A stretch of DNA of 64,000 bases, taken from the NCBI GenBank assembly GCA_035499295.1, contig DATJZG010000167.1, forward strand, positions 24,060-88,059, in the 5' to 3' direction. The number at the start of each line of letters is the position of its first letter. Position 1 is the stretch's first letter. The translations under genes were made by a program, and so were the position numbers. Origin of the DNA: DATJZG01 sp035499295 (GTDB lineage Bacteria > Myxococcota > Myxococcia > Myxococcales > Anaeromyxobacteraceae). Shown in pieces: positions 36,476-44,587 of this stretch. Under the pieces are notes generated by a model that saw only the letters and a program-made list of their open reading frames with translations, was not told the DNA's origin and searched no databases.

Positions 36476-36501
36476 GGGGCCGCCCAGATGCGGGCGGCCC
36501 C
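36476..36501 (-). terminator. Rho-independent terminator of pilA
   Basis: Stem GGGGCCGCCC / GGGCGGCCCC (36476-36485 with 36492-36501, 6-base loop), followed on the minus strand by TTTCTTTTGC. It lies between pilA and pilG and should lower expression of pilG and pilI relative to pilin. Confidence 0.85.
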
Positions 36502-36540
36502 CCAAGTGTAGCCTAGACCCTTCGGCGGTAAAGGAAGCAG

Positions 36541-37167
36541 CTAGAACACGTTGCTGTCGACGGCTGCAGTCTTGAGATTCCAGCGCTGCTGCGTGTCCCA
36601 GGGGGCGACGGCGGCGGTGCCGGAGTTCGCGGCCGGGGCGGCCACGGTGATGGCGCCGAGCTGGTCGGTGAGCGGGTGGAAGAGCACCTCGGAGGCGTTG
36701 GCGCCGTCGCCGTCGATGTCGGAGACGGCCTCGAGGGTGAGCGCGGTCCCGTAGCCCTTCACGGCTCCACCGGCGACGGTGCCGGTGTAGCAGCCGTAGG
36801 TGCTGCCCTCGACCACCCAGTCGATGGCTCCGGCGGCGGCCTGGTCGGTGGTGGCCCAGGGGTTCTTGGAGGTGCCCGGGACGCAGGCCTTGGCGTTCGG
36901 GACGGTGGGGCCGTTCAGGAAGCCGACGAAGTACTGGCCGGTGGTGGCGTTGTCGCCGCCGAGGTTCACCGGGATGGCGCGCTCGGACTGGCGCAGCGAC
37001 TCCTCCGCCTTGAACCACGCGTTGATGTTGGTGGGGAGCTCGCCGAACTTGGCGCGCAGCTGGTACTTGAGGAAGTTCGGGATGGCGATCGCCGCGAGGA
37101 TGCCGATGATGGCGACGACGATCATGAGCTCGATGAGGGTGAAGCCCTTCGCAGTCTTCTTCAGCAT
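36541..37167 (-). CDS. pilA: Major type IV pilin PilA
   Basis: 208-residue prepilin: 8-residue leader MLKKTAKG, then FTLIELMIVVAIIGILAAIA, a textbook class III signal with Phe1 and Glu5, leaving a mature protein of 200 residues. The globular domain contains few cysteines (AKACVPG and YGCYTG), which could form a disulfide loop. The ATG has AGGAGGT 7 bases upstream, the strongest ribosome site in the window. A sigma-54 promoter lies about 90 bases upstream and a strong terminator 40 bases downstream, as expected for an abundant subunit. Confidence 0.97.
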   Translation of the reverse strand: MLKKTAKGFTLIELMIVVAIIGILAAIAIPNFLKYQLRAKFGELPTNINAWFKAEESLRQSERAIPVNLGGDNATTGQYFVGFLNGPTVPNAKACVPGTSKNPWATTDQAAAGAIDWVVEGSTYGCYTGTVAGGAVKGYGTALTLEAVSDIDGDGANASEVLFHPLTDQLGAITVAAPAANSGTAAVAPWDTQQRWNLKTAAVDSNVF

Positions 37168-37252
37168 TTTGCACTACCTCCTGGGTGGAGGTCGGAAGGG
37201 TGACCACCCTGCCGACGGATCCGGCTCACTAAGCCGTTCGCCGAACCGCTAA

Positions 37253-37268
37253 AGCACGAGGGGTGCCA
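37253..37268 (-). promoter_or_regulatory. Sigma-54 (-24/-12) promoter of pilA
   Basis: Minus strand TGGCACC-N4-GTGCT (37268-37253) matches the -24/-12 consensus TGGCACG-N4-TTGCW in all but two positions and keeps the GG and GC pairs at the right spacing. Predicted transcription start near 37243 leaves a leader of about 75 bases before pilA. Confidence 0.8.
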
Positions 37269-37320
37269 AGACTGCCTGCCGGCAATCGTCAGGAGATCCG
37301 GGATCGGGCCGCGAACGACG

Positions 37321-37400
37321 GTGACGATCTGTGACACGAACGGGGTAATCCGCTGCCGTTTTTTGTCACCCAGGTTGGCGTGGCCCCAGCTTTTGACAGC
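37321..37400 (-). promoter_or_regulatory. TGTCA-type repeats upstream of pilA (candidate PilR sites)
   Basis: GTGTCAC (37337-37331, minus), TTTTTTGTCACC (37359-37370, plus) and GCTGTCAAAA (37400-37391, minus) lie 60-130 bases upstream of the -24 element. Pseudomonas PilR binds TGTC-containing sites in this type of position. The last two also lie just before the pilH start, so PilR might influence both genes. Confidence 0.4.
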
Positions 37401-37428
37401 CTCTCGGGACGGCCCGATCATCCGCTCC

Positions 37429-38388
37429 GTGCAGACCATCCTTCGCACGGAGGCGCTCTCCAAGACCTTCGAGGTCGGGGTGCGGCGCCGCCGCGTCCAG
37501 GCGGTGAGCGAGCTGAGCCTCGCCGTCGCCGAGGGCGAGATCTTCGGCTTCGTGGGCCCGAACGGCGCTGGCAAGACCACCACCATCAAGATGCTGATGG
37601 GGCTCATCTTCCCCACCTCCGGCCGGGCCTTCATCTTCGATGCCGCCATCCCGTCGCCCGATGCGAAGCGCCGCATCGGCTACCTGCCGGAGAACCCGAG
37701 CTACTACGAGTTCCTGACGGGGGCGGAGGCGCTGCGGTTCTTCGGGGCGCTCTCGGGCGTCCCCGGCGCCGCCCTCGAAGCGCGCTGTGCCGAGCTCCTC
37801 GAGCTCGTGGGCCTGTCCGACGCCGCCGACCGCCAGATCCGGAAGTACTCGAAGGGAATGCAGCAGCGCCTCGGGATCGCCCAAGCCCTCGTCGGCGATC
37901 CGGCCTTCGTGGTCCTCGACGAGCCGATGAGCGGGCTCGACCCCATCGGCCGCAAGGAGGTGCGGGACCTCATCCTGGAGCTGAAGAGGCGCGGGAAGAC
38001 CGTGTTCTTCTCGACGCACATCCTCCCGGACGTGGAGGCTCTCGCCGACCGCGTCGGCGTGATCCTGGCCGGCAAGCTCCGCGACGTCGGGCACCTCCAC
38101 GACCTCCTCTCGCCACGGGTTCGCAGCGTGGAGGTGGTGCTCGACGCCCCCGAGCCGGCCCGCGCGCGCGTGAGCGGCGGGCAGCTCGTCTCGCAGGACG
38201 GTGACCGGCTCGCGCTCTCCTTCCCCGATCTGGAGTCCGCGAACGCGGCGATCTCGTCGGCGCTCTCGGCCGGCGCGGCGCTCGTGTCGCTCTCTCCCCA
38301 CCGCGAGACCCTCGAGGACTTCTTCATGCGCCGCCTCGAGGAGGGACGGGCGATGGGAGAGGCGGGTCGGGCCGCGGAGAGCCGGTGA
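37429..38388 (+). CDS. pilH: ABC transporter ATP-binding protein (PilH-like)
   Basis: 319 residues from the GTG at 37429; the upstream open frame is intergenic in character. ATPase motifs: Walker A GPNGAGKTT (Lys49), signature YSKGMQQRLGIAQ (in place of LSGGQ), Walker B and Glu in FVVLDEPMSGLDP, and the switch His in STHILPD. With the PilI-like permease and PilG-like protein it should form the pilus-related ABC transporter known from Myxococcus xanthus. The stop overlaps the pilD start (GTGA). Confidence 0.9.
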   Translation: MQTILRTEALSKTFEVGVRRRRVQAVSELSLAVAEGEIFGFVGPNGAGKTTTIKMLMGLIFPTSGRAFIFDAAIPSPDAKRRIGYLPENPSYYEFLTGAEALRFFGALSGVPGAALEARCAELLELVGLSDAADRQIRKYSKGMQQRLGIAQALVGDPAFVVLDEPMSGLDPIGRKEVRDLILELKRRGKTVFFSTHILPDVEALADRVGVILAGKLRDVGHLHDLLSPRVRSVEVVLDAPEPARARVSGGQLVSQDGDRLALSFPDLESANAAISSALSAGAALVSLSPHRETLEDFFMRRLEEGRAMGEAGRAAESR

Positions 38389-39287
38389 CAGATTCGTCGG
38401 CGCTCCTCGCCTGGCTCGGCGCCTCCTGGTCGTTCGTCCTGGGCGCCGCGGTCGGCAGCTTCCTCAACGTGGTCATCGCCCGGGTCCCGGCCGGCCTCTC
38501 CATCGTCCGGCCCGCCTCGCGCTGTCCCCGCTGCCACGCTCCCATCGCCTGGACCGACAACGTCCCGCTCCTTTCCTGGGTCCTCCTTCGCGGGCGGTGC
38601 CGCCGCTGCCGCGCTCCCATCTCGTGGCGCTACCCGCTGGTGGAACTCCTCGGCGGGCTCGCGGCCCTCGCCGCCTACGCCCGGCACGGTCTCGCCCCGT
38701 CCGCCCTGGCCGAGTTCGCCTTTGCGGCCGCGCTCATCGCGCTCGCCTTCATCGACCTCGACACCTGGCTCCTGCCGCACGGCATCACCGTGCCCCTCCT
38801 CGTCGCCGGCCTGGTCCTGAGCGCGGTCGGGCTCTCGCCGGCGTCGCTCCCGGGCTCGCTCTCCGGGGCCGCGCTGGGCTTTGGATTCTTCGCCCTCGTT
38901 GCCTTCGTGGGAGAGAAGGTCCTGAAGAAGGAGGCCCTCGGTTTCGGCGACGTCTGGCTCCTCGGCGCCATCGGGGCCTGGCTCGGGGCGAGGGCGCTCC
39001 TGCCCGTCGTGCTGCTCGCCTCCGTCCAAGGCACCGTCGTTGGCCTCGCCCTCATCCTGCTCGGGCGCTCCGAGCCTGGCCCGTCCCCGGGCCAGCCCGA
39101 GAGCGGGGGCGAGGGCGACGCTGGGACGGAGCCGCCGGAGGGGCGGGTCGGCGAGCCCGCGGACGGCTGGGTGCCGCCGCGACACGCCGTGCCGTTCGGG
39201 CCCTTCCTCGCCGCCGGGGCTCTCGAGTGGGTCTGGCTCCAGGCGTGGCTCGCCGCTGCTGTCCCGTCGCTCTCCCTCTTCCGGTGA
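38385..39287 (+). CDS. pilD: Prepilin peptidase / N-methyltransferase PilD
   Basis: Membrane aspartyl protease that cleaves prepilin leaders and methylates the new N-terminus. 300 residues: methylase-type motif VGSFLNVVIARVP, two zinc CxxC pairs (CPRC, CRRC), and catalytic aspartates in FIDLD and GFGDV. Several membrane helices are visible. An insert of about 40 Gly/Pro/Glu-rich residues lies before the last conserved motif VPFGPFLA. It serves PilA and the minor pilins of this locus. Confidence 0.95.
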   Translation: MTDSSALLAWLGASWSFVLGAAVGSFLNVVIARVPAGLSIVRPASRCPRCHAPIAWTDNVPLLSWVLLRGRCRRCRAPISWRYPLVELLGGLAALAAYARHGLAPSALAEFAFAAALIALAFIDLDTWLLPHGITVPLLVAGLVLSAVGLSPASLPGSLSGAALGFGFFALVAFVGEKVLKKEALGFGDVWLLGAIGAWLGARALLPVVLLASVQGTVVGLALILLGRSEPGPSPGQPESGGEGDAGTEPPEGRVGEPADGWVPPRHAVPFGPFLAAGALEWVWLQAWLAAAVPSLSLFR

Positions 39288-39290
39288 CGG

Positions 39291-40388
39291 ATGCGCGCCC
39301 GCGGCACCCGGCTCCTCCTCGTACTGACGGTGACCTCCGCCGTGGCGGCAGGTGCGGTCCTATACCTCGCCGCGCTCCTCGTGCTCGCCACCCGGCAGCG
39401 CCCTCTCGCGCTCGTGGCCATCGTCCTCGGCGTCTCCCTCTTCGTGGTGTGGGCCGCTTCCGTCATGCTGGGGCGCCTCGTGGCGCGCCCGGTGGAGCGC
39501 ATCCTGGAGGCGGCGTCCTCTCTCTCTGCCACCCAGCCCGGAGAACTCCCCATCCTGGGGGAGGGGGGCCTGGGGCTCGACCGGGCGGCGGTCGCTTTCG
39601 AGCGCCTGGCGGCGGCGCTCGTCGACGAGCGCTCCCGCCTCGCCGCCAAGGTGGACGAGCTCACCCGGACGAACCGGGCGCTCGAGGAGGCGCGGGAGTC
39701 CCTGCTCCGCTCGGAGAAGCTCGCCACCATGGGAAGGCTCGCCGCCGGGCTCGCCCACGAGGTGGGAAACCCGCTCGGCGCCGTCGCCGGCTACGCCGAG
39801 CTGGCGCGCTCGCGGCTCGGGAGCGACGCCGACCCGGCGCTCCGCGAGTCCATCGAGCGCATCCTCGCCGCCGCAGAGCGGATCGACCGTACCGTCCGCG
39901 ACCTCCTCGATTTCGCGCGGCCGTCGCCGCTCACGCTCGCGCCGGTGAGCCTCGCCGCCGCCGTCGACGCGGCGCTCCGGCTGGCGCGGGTGCAGACGCG
40001 CTTTCGGGGGGTGGAGGTGGAGATCGACCTGCCCGCAGACACCCCGGCGGTGCTCGGCGACGAGCATCACCTGGCGCAGCTCTTCTTGAACGTCTTCCTG
40101 AACGCCGGCGACGCGATGCAAGGTTCGGGTCGCGTCCGGGTGGCGGCCCGAACCGTGGAAGGGGGCGTCGAGGTGGAGGTGGCCGACACCGGTCCGGGCA
40201 TCGCCCCCGCCGACCTGCCGCACGTCTTCGACCCCTTCTTCACGACGAAGGACCCGGGGGAGGGGACCGGGCTGGGGCTCGCCATCTGCCACGGGATCGC
40301 GGAGTCCTTCGGAGGGTCGATCGAGGCCGAGAACGCCCCCGGGGGAGGGGCGCTCCTCCGCCTCCGGCTGCACCCCGCCGGGCGGTGA
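39291..40388 (+). CDS. pilS2: Sensor histidine kinase (PilS2-like)
   Basis: 365 residues: two N-terminal membrane helices with almost no periplasmic loop (RLLLVLTVTSAVAAGAVLYL, then ALVAIVLGVSLFVVWAASV), a HAMP-like linker (about 60-115), a coiled coil, and a kinase core with His in GLAHEVGNPLGAV and boxes NVFLNAGDA, DTGPGI and GTGLGLAI. The missing sensor domain suggests that it senses a membrane or cytoplasmic cue. It lies directly before an NtrC-type regulator, the place of pilS2-pilR2 in the Myxococcus xanthus pilus locus. Confidence 0.88.
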   Translation: MRARGTRLLLVLTVTSAVAAGAVLYLAALLVLATRQRPLALVAIVLGVSLFVVWAASVMLGRLVARPVERILEAASSLSATQPGELPILGEGGLGLDRAAVAFERLAAALVDERSRLAAKVDELTRTNRALEEARESLLRSEKLATMGRLAAGLAHEVGNPLGAVAGYAELARSRLGSDADPALRESIERILAAAERIDRTVRDLLDFARPSPLTLAPVSLAAAVDAALRLARVQTRFRGVEVEIDLPADTPAVLGDEHHLAQLFLNVFLNAGDAMQGSGRVRVAARTVEGGVEVEVADTGPGIAPADLPHVFDPFFTTKDPGEGTGLGLAICHGIAESFGGSIEAENAPGGGALLRLRLHPAGR

Positions 40389-40441
40389 GGCCGCCCGGCC
40401 GGCGGTTCGGGATTTGCTCGGGCGTCGTGTAGAGTCCGGCC

Positions 40442-41815
40442 GTGGCCTTTCGCAACGTCCTCATCGTCGACGACGAGGAGTCGATGCGCCACCTGCTGGC
40501 CGTGATCCTCAAGGAACGCGGCTACGAGGTGCGCGCGGTGGCGAACGGCGAGGACGCGCTCAAGGAACTCGCCGCCCGCGACTACGACCTCGTTCTCTCC
40601 GACGTGCGCATGCCGCGGATGGACGGTCTCGCCCTGCTCAAGAAGGCGCTCGAGGGACAGCCGGACCTGACCTTCATCGTCATGAGCGCCTACGGCACCC
40701 ATACGACCGCCATCGAGGCGATGAAGGCCGGCGCCTACGACTACGTGTCGAAGCCCTTCAAGCCCGACGAGGTGGTGCTGGTGCTCCGCAAGGCGGAGGA
40801 GCGCCTGCGCCTGGCTCGCGAGAACCGCCGGCTGAGGACCGAGCTCGCCGCCGGCTACCGCATCGAGAACATCATCGGCGCCTCCGACGCCATGCAGGAG
40901 GTCCTGCGGCAGATCCGCAAGGTGGCCCCGCTCAAGGCCACCGTTCTCCTGAGCGGCGAGTCCGGCACCGGCAAGGAGCTCGTCGCCCGTGCCCTCCACG
41001 ACCTGTCGCCGCGCGCCAGCCTCCCCTTCGTGGCGGTGAACTGCGGGGCCATCCCCGCCGAGCTCATCGAGTCCGAGCTCTTCGGCCACGTGAAGGGAGC
41101 CTTCACCGACGCCTCCCGGGACAAGAAGGGACTCGCCTCCGAGGCCGACGGGGGCACGCTCTTCCTCGATGAGATCGGAGAGCTCCCCCCGCCGCTGCAG
41201 GTCAAGCTCCTGCGCTTCCTCCAGGAGGAGGAGGTGCGCCGTGTCGGGGACACGCGCTCGGAGAAGGTGGACGTTCGCGTGGTGGCGGCGACGGCGCGGG
41301 ACCTGCAGCGCGCGGTGAAGGAGGGGCAGTTCCGCGAGGACCTCTTCTACCGCCTCAACGTGGTGGGGATCCGCCTTCCCTCGCTCCGCGAGCGCCCCGA
41401 GGACATCCCCGCCCTCGTCGGCCACTTCCTCGCCAAGTACCAGCGGCTGCGCCCCGAGGCCCCTTTCTCCGGGGTGTCCGGCCCTGCCATGGAGGCGCTC
41501 AAGGCGTACCGGTGGCCCGGTAACGTTCGCGAGCTCGAGCACGCCGTGGAGCGGGCGGTGGTGCTCGCCGACGGCTCGGAGCTCGCCGAGGGCGACCTCC
41601 CCGACGATCTGCGGGCCGCGCCGCGGCCAACGCCGCCGGTGGTCCTGCCCGAAGGCACCCTGTCGGTGAAGCGCGCCACGCGCGAGGTCGAGGAGCAGCT
41701 CATCCGCAAGGCGCTCGAGCAGACCGGCGGCAACCGGACTCGCGCCGCCGAGCTCCTCGAGCTCTCCTACCGAGCGCTCCTCTACAAGATCAAGGAGTAC
41801 GGGATCATTGCCTGA
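40442..41815 (+). CDS. pilR2: NtrC-family response regulator (PilR2-like)
   Basis: 457 residues from GTG: receiver (VLIVDDEE, Asp in LSDVRMP, Lys in VSKPF), AAA+ domain with Walker A GESGTGKE, and a Fis-type helix-turn-helix ending (GNRTRAAELLELSYRALLYKI). The sigma-54 contact loop reads GAFTDA (residues 219-224) in place of GAFTGA, so ability to activate sigma-54 is uncertain. Partner of the kinase 53 bases upstream. Targets are unknown. Confidence 0.9.
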   Translation: MAFRNVLIVDDEESMRHLLAVILKERGYEVRAVANGEDALKELAARDYDLVLSDVRMPRMDGLALLKKALEGQPDLTFIVMSAYGTHTTAIEAMKAGAYDYVSKPFKPDEVVLVLRKAEERLRLARENRRLRTELAAGYRIENIIGASDAMQEVLRQIRKVAPLKATVLLSGESGTGKELVARALHDLSPRASLPFVAVNCGAIPAELIESELFGHVKGAFTDASRDKKGLASEADGGTLFLDEIGELPPPLQVKLLRFLQEEEVRRVGDTRSEKVDVRVVAATARDLQRAVKEGQFREDLFYRLNVVGIRLPSLRERPEDIPALVGHFLAKYQRLRPEAPFSGVSGPAMEALKAYRWPGNVRELEHAVERAVVLADGSELAEGDLPDDLRAAPRPTPPVVLPEGTLSVKRATREVEEQLIRKALEQTGGNRTRAAELLELSYRALLYKIKEYGIIA

Positions 41816-41869
41816 GGGCGGAATCGCCCCTTCGGCGGGACCGGAAAGGGCGACCCTCCAGTTGATGAT

Positions 41870-41883
41870 AGTGATGTATCACT
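41870..41883. promoter_or_regulatory. Palindrome AGTGATGTATCACT before the XRE gene
   Basis: Perfect 6-bp arms around GT in the 164-base gap between pilR2 and the XRE-type regulator. Size and symmetry suit a dimeric helix-turn-helix repressor, so autoregulation is a reasonable guess. Nothing else of note is seen in this gap. Confidence 0.4.
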
Positions 41884-41979
41884 TGATGCAAGCCATGGCT
41901 CGTTCTCCTACAGGAACCTATACCGGCGCCACGACGCTTTCTTGATCTCGGATCACGCACCGTCGTACCGTGATCGCGC

Positions 41980-42312
41980 ATGTCCGCCCGATCCTCTCGT
42001 TCCGGGTTTCCGGCGCGAAGCCGTGCGCCCAACAACGTTCGGCGCTTTCGGGAGGAGCTCCTGCTCACCAAGGCGGAGCTCGCCCGAAAGGCGGGGGTAT
42101 CCGCACTTACAGTGACGAGAGTGGAGGCGGGAATGGAGTGCCGGGTGGACACGATGCGGAAGATCATCCTGGCCTTGGGGCTGCAGCCGACGGACCGGCA
42201 GAAGGTCTTCGGCGGCGTGGCGCTCCGCCGCGCCTCGACCGCGGCGCTCTCCGGACGCCGGGCCAACGCGAGCACGCAGGCGCGCGGCGCGGGGGCCGCG
42301 CGGCGTTCCTAG
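41980..42312 (+). CDS. XRE-family helix-turn-helix regulator
   Basis: 110 residues. The Cro/C1-type domain spans about residues 18-72 (FREELLLTKAELARKAGVSA, then TVTRVEAGMECRVDT); the flanks are Arg/Ala/Ser-rich and probably flexible. It lies directly upstream of pilM with 8 bases between, so it is probably cotranscribed with pilM-N-O-P-Q. I know no named regulator at this place in other pilus loci. It may control the alignment-complex operon, itself, or unrelated genes. Confidence 0.85.
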   Translation: MSARSSRSGFPARSRAPNNVRRFREELLLTKAELARKAGVSALTVTRVEAGMECRVDTMRKIILALGLQPTDRQKVFGGVALRRASTAALSGRRANASTQARGAGAARRS

Positions 42313-42320
42313 GGGGGGCG

Positions 42321-43379
42321 ATGGCAAAGAGCAAGCTGGCCGTCGGCCTCGACATCGGCTCCTCGAGCGTGAAGCTCGTCCACTTGAAGGAGGCCAAGCG
42401 CGGGCACCAACTGCTCGCCTACGGCTGGGCGCCCCTGCCTCCGGAGGCCATCGTCGACGGCGCCCTGATGAACTCCACCGCCATCGTCCAGGCCATCCAG
42501 GAACTGGTGGCGCAACAGAAGGTGAAGGCGAAAGAGGTGGCCATCGGCGTCCGCGGCCACTCCGTCATCATCAAGAAGATCTCGCTCCCGCGGATGTCGC
42601 AGGAGGAACTCGACGAGTCGATCCAGTGGGAGGCCGAGCAGTACATCCCCTTCGACGTGAAGGACGTCAACATCGACACGCAGATCCTCACGCCCGAGGC
42701 GGACGCGGCCGGCCAGATGGACGTGCTGCTGGTGGCTGCGAAGAAGGACATGATCAACGACTACACGTCGGTGTGCGCCGAGGCTGGGCTTTCCGCCAAC
42801 GTGGTCGACGTGGACGCCTTCGCCGTCCAGAACGCCTTCGAGACCAACTACGCGCCCGCGCCCGGCCAGCCGGTGGTGCTCATCAACGTGGGCGCGGCGG
42901 TCACCAACATCAACGTGGTGATGAACGGCATGGCCACCTTCACCCGCGATATCACCATGGGTGGAAACGCCTTCACCGAGGAGATCCAGAAGCAGCTCAA
43001 CATCTCTTACGAGGAGGCGGAGGCCCTCAAGGTCGGCGGCCAAGGCGAGGCGGACGCGGTGGTGCCGCAAGAGGTGGAGCGCGTCATCCAGGGCGTCGCC
43101 GACCAGATGGGCGGCGAGATTCAGCGCTCCCTCGACTTCTTCGCCGCCACCGCCCCCGAGAGCCACCTGGCGAAGGTGATCCTCTCCGGAGGCACCGCGC
43201 GCATCCCGGCCCTCTTCAAGGTGATCGAGCAGCGGGCGGGCGTGCCGGTGGAGGTCATGAACGCGTTCAAGGGCATCGAGGTCGACAACCGCAAGTTCGA
43301 CCCGGCCGTGATCATGAACGCGGCCCCGGCCGCGGCAGTCGCCGTCGGTCTCGCGCTGCGCCGTCCGGGGGACAAGTAG
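42321..43379 (+). CDS. pilM: Type IV pilus alignment protein PilM
   Basis: A 352-residue actin-like cytoplasmic protein that binds the N-terminal tail of PilN and couples it to the motor. It has the phosphate-1 motif VGLDIGSSSVKLV, VLINVGAAVTNINVV and a late LSGGTARIPAL motif. The ATG at 42321 has GGGGGG upstream and gives the family N-terminus. First of a compact pilM-N-O-P-Q group. Confidence 0.96.
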   Translation: MAKSKLAVGLDIGSSSVKLVHLKEAKRGHQLLAYGWAPLPPEAIVDGALMNSTAIVQAIQELVAQQKVKAKEVAIGVRGHSVIIKKISLPRMSQEELDESIQWEAEQYIPFDVKDVNIDTQILTPEADAAGQMDVLLVAAKKDMINDYTSVCAEAGLSANVVDVDAFAVQNAFETNYAPAPGQPVVLINVGAAVTNINVVMNGMATFTRDITMGGNAFTEEIQKQLNISYEEAEALKVGGQGEADAVVPQEVERVIQGVADQMGGEIQRSLDFFAATAPESHLAKVILSGGTARIPALFKVIEQRAGVPVEVMNAFKGIEVDNRKFDPAVIMNAAPAAAVAVGLALRRPGDK

Positions 43380-43381
43380 CC

Positions 43382-43954
43382 ATGATTCGCATCAACCTCC
43401 TCCCGGTCCGGGTCTCGAAGAAGAAGGTCGCGGGGCGGCAGCAACTGCTGCTCATGGCTCTGGTGGTCATCCTCGCCCTGATCCTGAACTGGATCTGGAC
43501 GACCTCGCGCGCCAGCGAGCTCGCCTCCCGGGAGGCGAAGCTGAAGCGGACGCGGGACGACATCGCGCAGCTCGAGCGCATCATCGGAGAGGTCAAGAAC
43601 ATCAAGGCCCAGCAGGCCGCCCTGAAGGAGAAGCTCGAGGTCCTCGACCGCCTCAAGGCAGGGCGAGCGGGCCCGGTGAAGCTCCTCGACCAGCTGGCGC
43701 AGATCATGCCGAAGCGGCTGGAGCTGAAGAAGATGGACGAGAAGGCAGGCGTCATCACCTTCGACGGGTCCGCCGCCACCATCGACGACGTCTCTGAGTT
43801 CATGACGGCCCTGAAGAGCACGCCCTACTTCAGCAACGTGGAGCTGAAGCGGACCACGGCCGCGACTCACAACGGCTTCCGCGCGGTCGACTTCCTGGTC
43901 GTCGCCAACGCCAACTACACGCCCGCCGTGCACTCCGCGCCGGCGAAGGGATAG
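43382..43954 (+). CDS. pilN: Type IV pilus alignment protein PilN
   Basis: 190-residue bitopic inner-membrane protein. The N-terminal MIRINLLPVR is the conserved PilM-binding tail, followed by one membrane helix (QLLLMALVVILALILNWIW), a coiled coil (about 50-95) and a ferredoxin-like periplasmic domain. It pairs with PilO. Starts 2 bases after the pilM stop. Confidence 0.96.
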   Translation: MIRINLLPVRVSKKKVAGRQQLLLMALVVILALILNWIWTTSRASELASREAKLKRTRDDIAQLERIIGEVKNIKAQQAALKEKLEVLDRLKAGRAGPVKLLDQLAQIMPKRLELKKMDEKAGVITFDGSAATIDDVSEFMTALKSTPYFSNVELKRTTAATHNGFRAVDFLVVANANYTPAVHSAPAKG

Positions 43955-43960
43955 GGCTCC

Positions 43961-44587
43961 ATGGATCGCCTCATCGAGCGAATCCTGAAGGCACCGCTGG
44001 CGGCCAGGGTGGGCGCGGTGGCCGCGATCGTGCTCGGTCTCACGGCGCTCAACTACTTCGTCGTCGCCGTTCCGCTCATGGGGCCGTCGGTCTCGGACAT
44101 GGAGGAGCGCATCGCGCGCACCGAGGCGGATCAGAAGCGGCTCGACAACGACCTCATCGAGAAGACCGCGATCGCCAACAACCTGAACCAGTTCCGACGC
44201 GAGAAGGAGCTCCTGGAGCAGCGCCTCCAGGAGGCGCTGGCCGAGCTCCCCGAGGAGAAGAAGATCGACGAGCTCCTCCAGCTCTTCCAGGAGAGGGCCC
44301 GCAAGGCCGGCCTCGAGATCACCAGCATCGAGCCGCAGCCGGAAGTCAGCGAGGGGTTCTACGCACGGGTGCCCATCAACATGGCGGTGACCGGCAACTT
44401 CCACGAGATCGTGACTTTCTTCGACTCGCTCTCGAGGCTGCGCCGCATCGTCAACGTGAACAACATCCTGCTCGATTCTCCCAAGGACACGGGCGGCAGG
44501 GTCATCCTCAACGGCAAGTTCCTCGTCACCACCTTCATGTTCGTGCAGCAGAAGGCCGCCGCCTCCGCCGCGGGAGGGAAGAAATGA
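43961..44587 (+). CDS. pilO: Type IV pilus alignment protein PilO
   Basis: 208-residue partner of PilN: short cytoplasmic part, one membrane helix (VAAIVLGLTALNYFVVAV), a coiled coil (about 45-95) and a periplasmic domain with ARVPINMAVTGNFHEIVTFF, typical of PilO. The PilN-PilO dimer links the inner-membrane motor with PilP and PilQ. The stop overlaps the pilP ATG by 4 bases. Confidence 0.95.
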   Translation: MDRLIERILKAPLAARVGAVAAIVLGLTALNYFVVAVPLMGPSVSDMEERIARTEADQKRLDNDLIEKTAIANNLNQFRREKELLEQRLQEALAELPEEKKIDELLQLFQERARKAGLEITSIEPQPEVSEGFYARVPINMAVTGNFHEIVTFFDSLSRLRRIVNVNNILLDSPKDTGGRVILNGKFLVTTFMFVQQKAAASAAGGKK

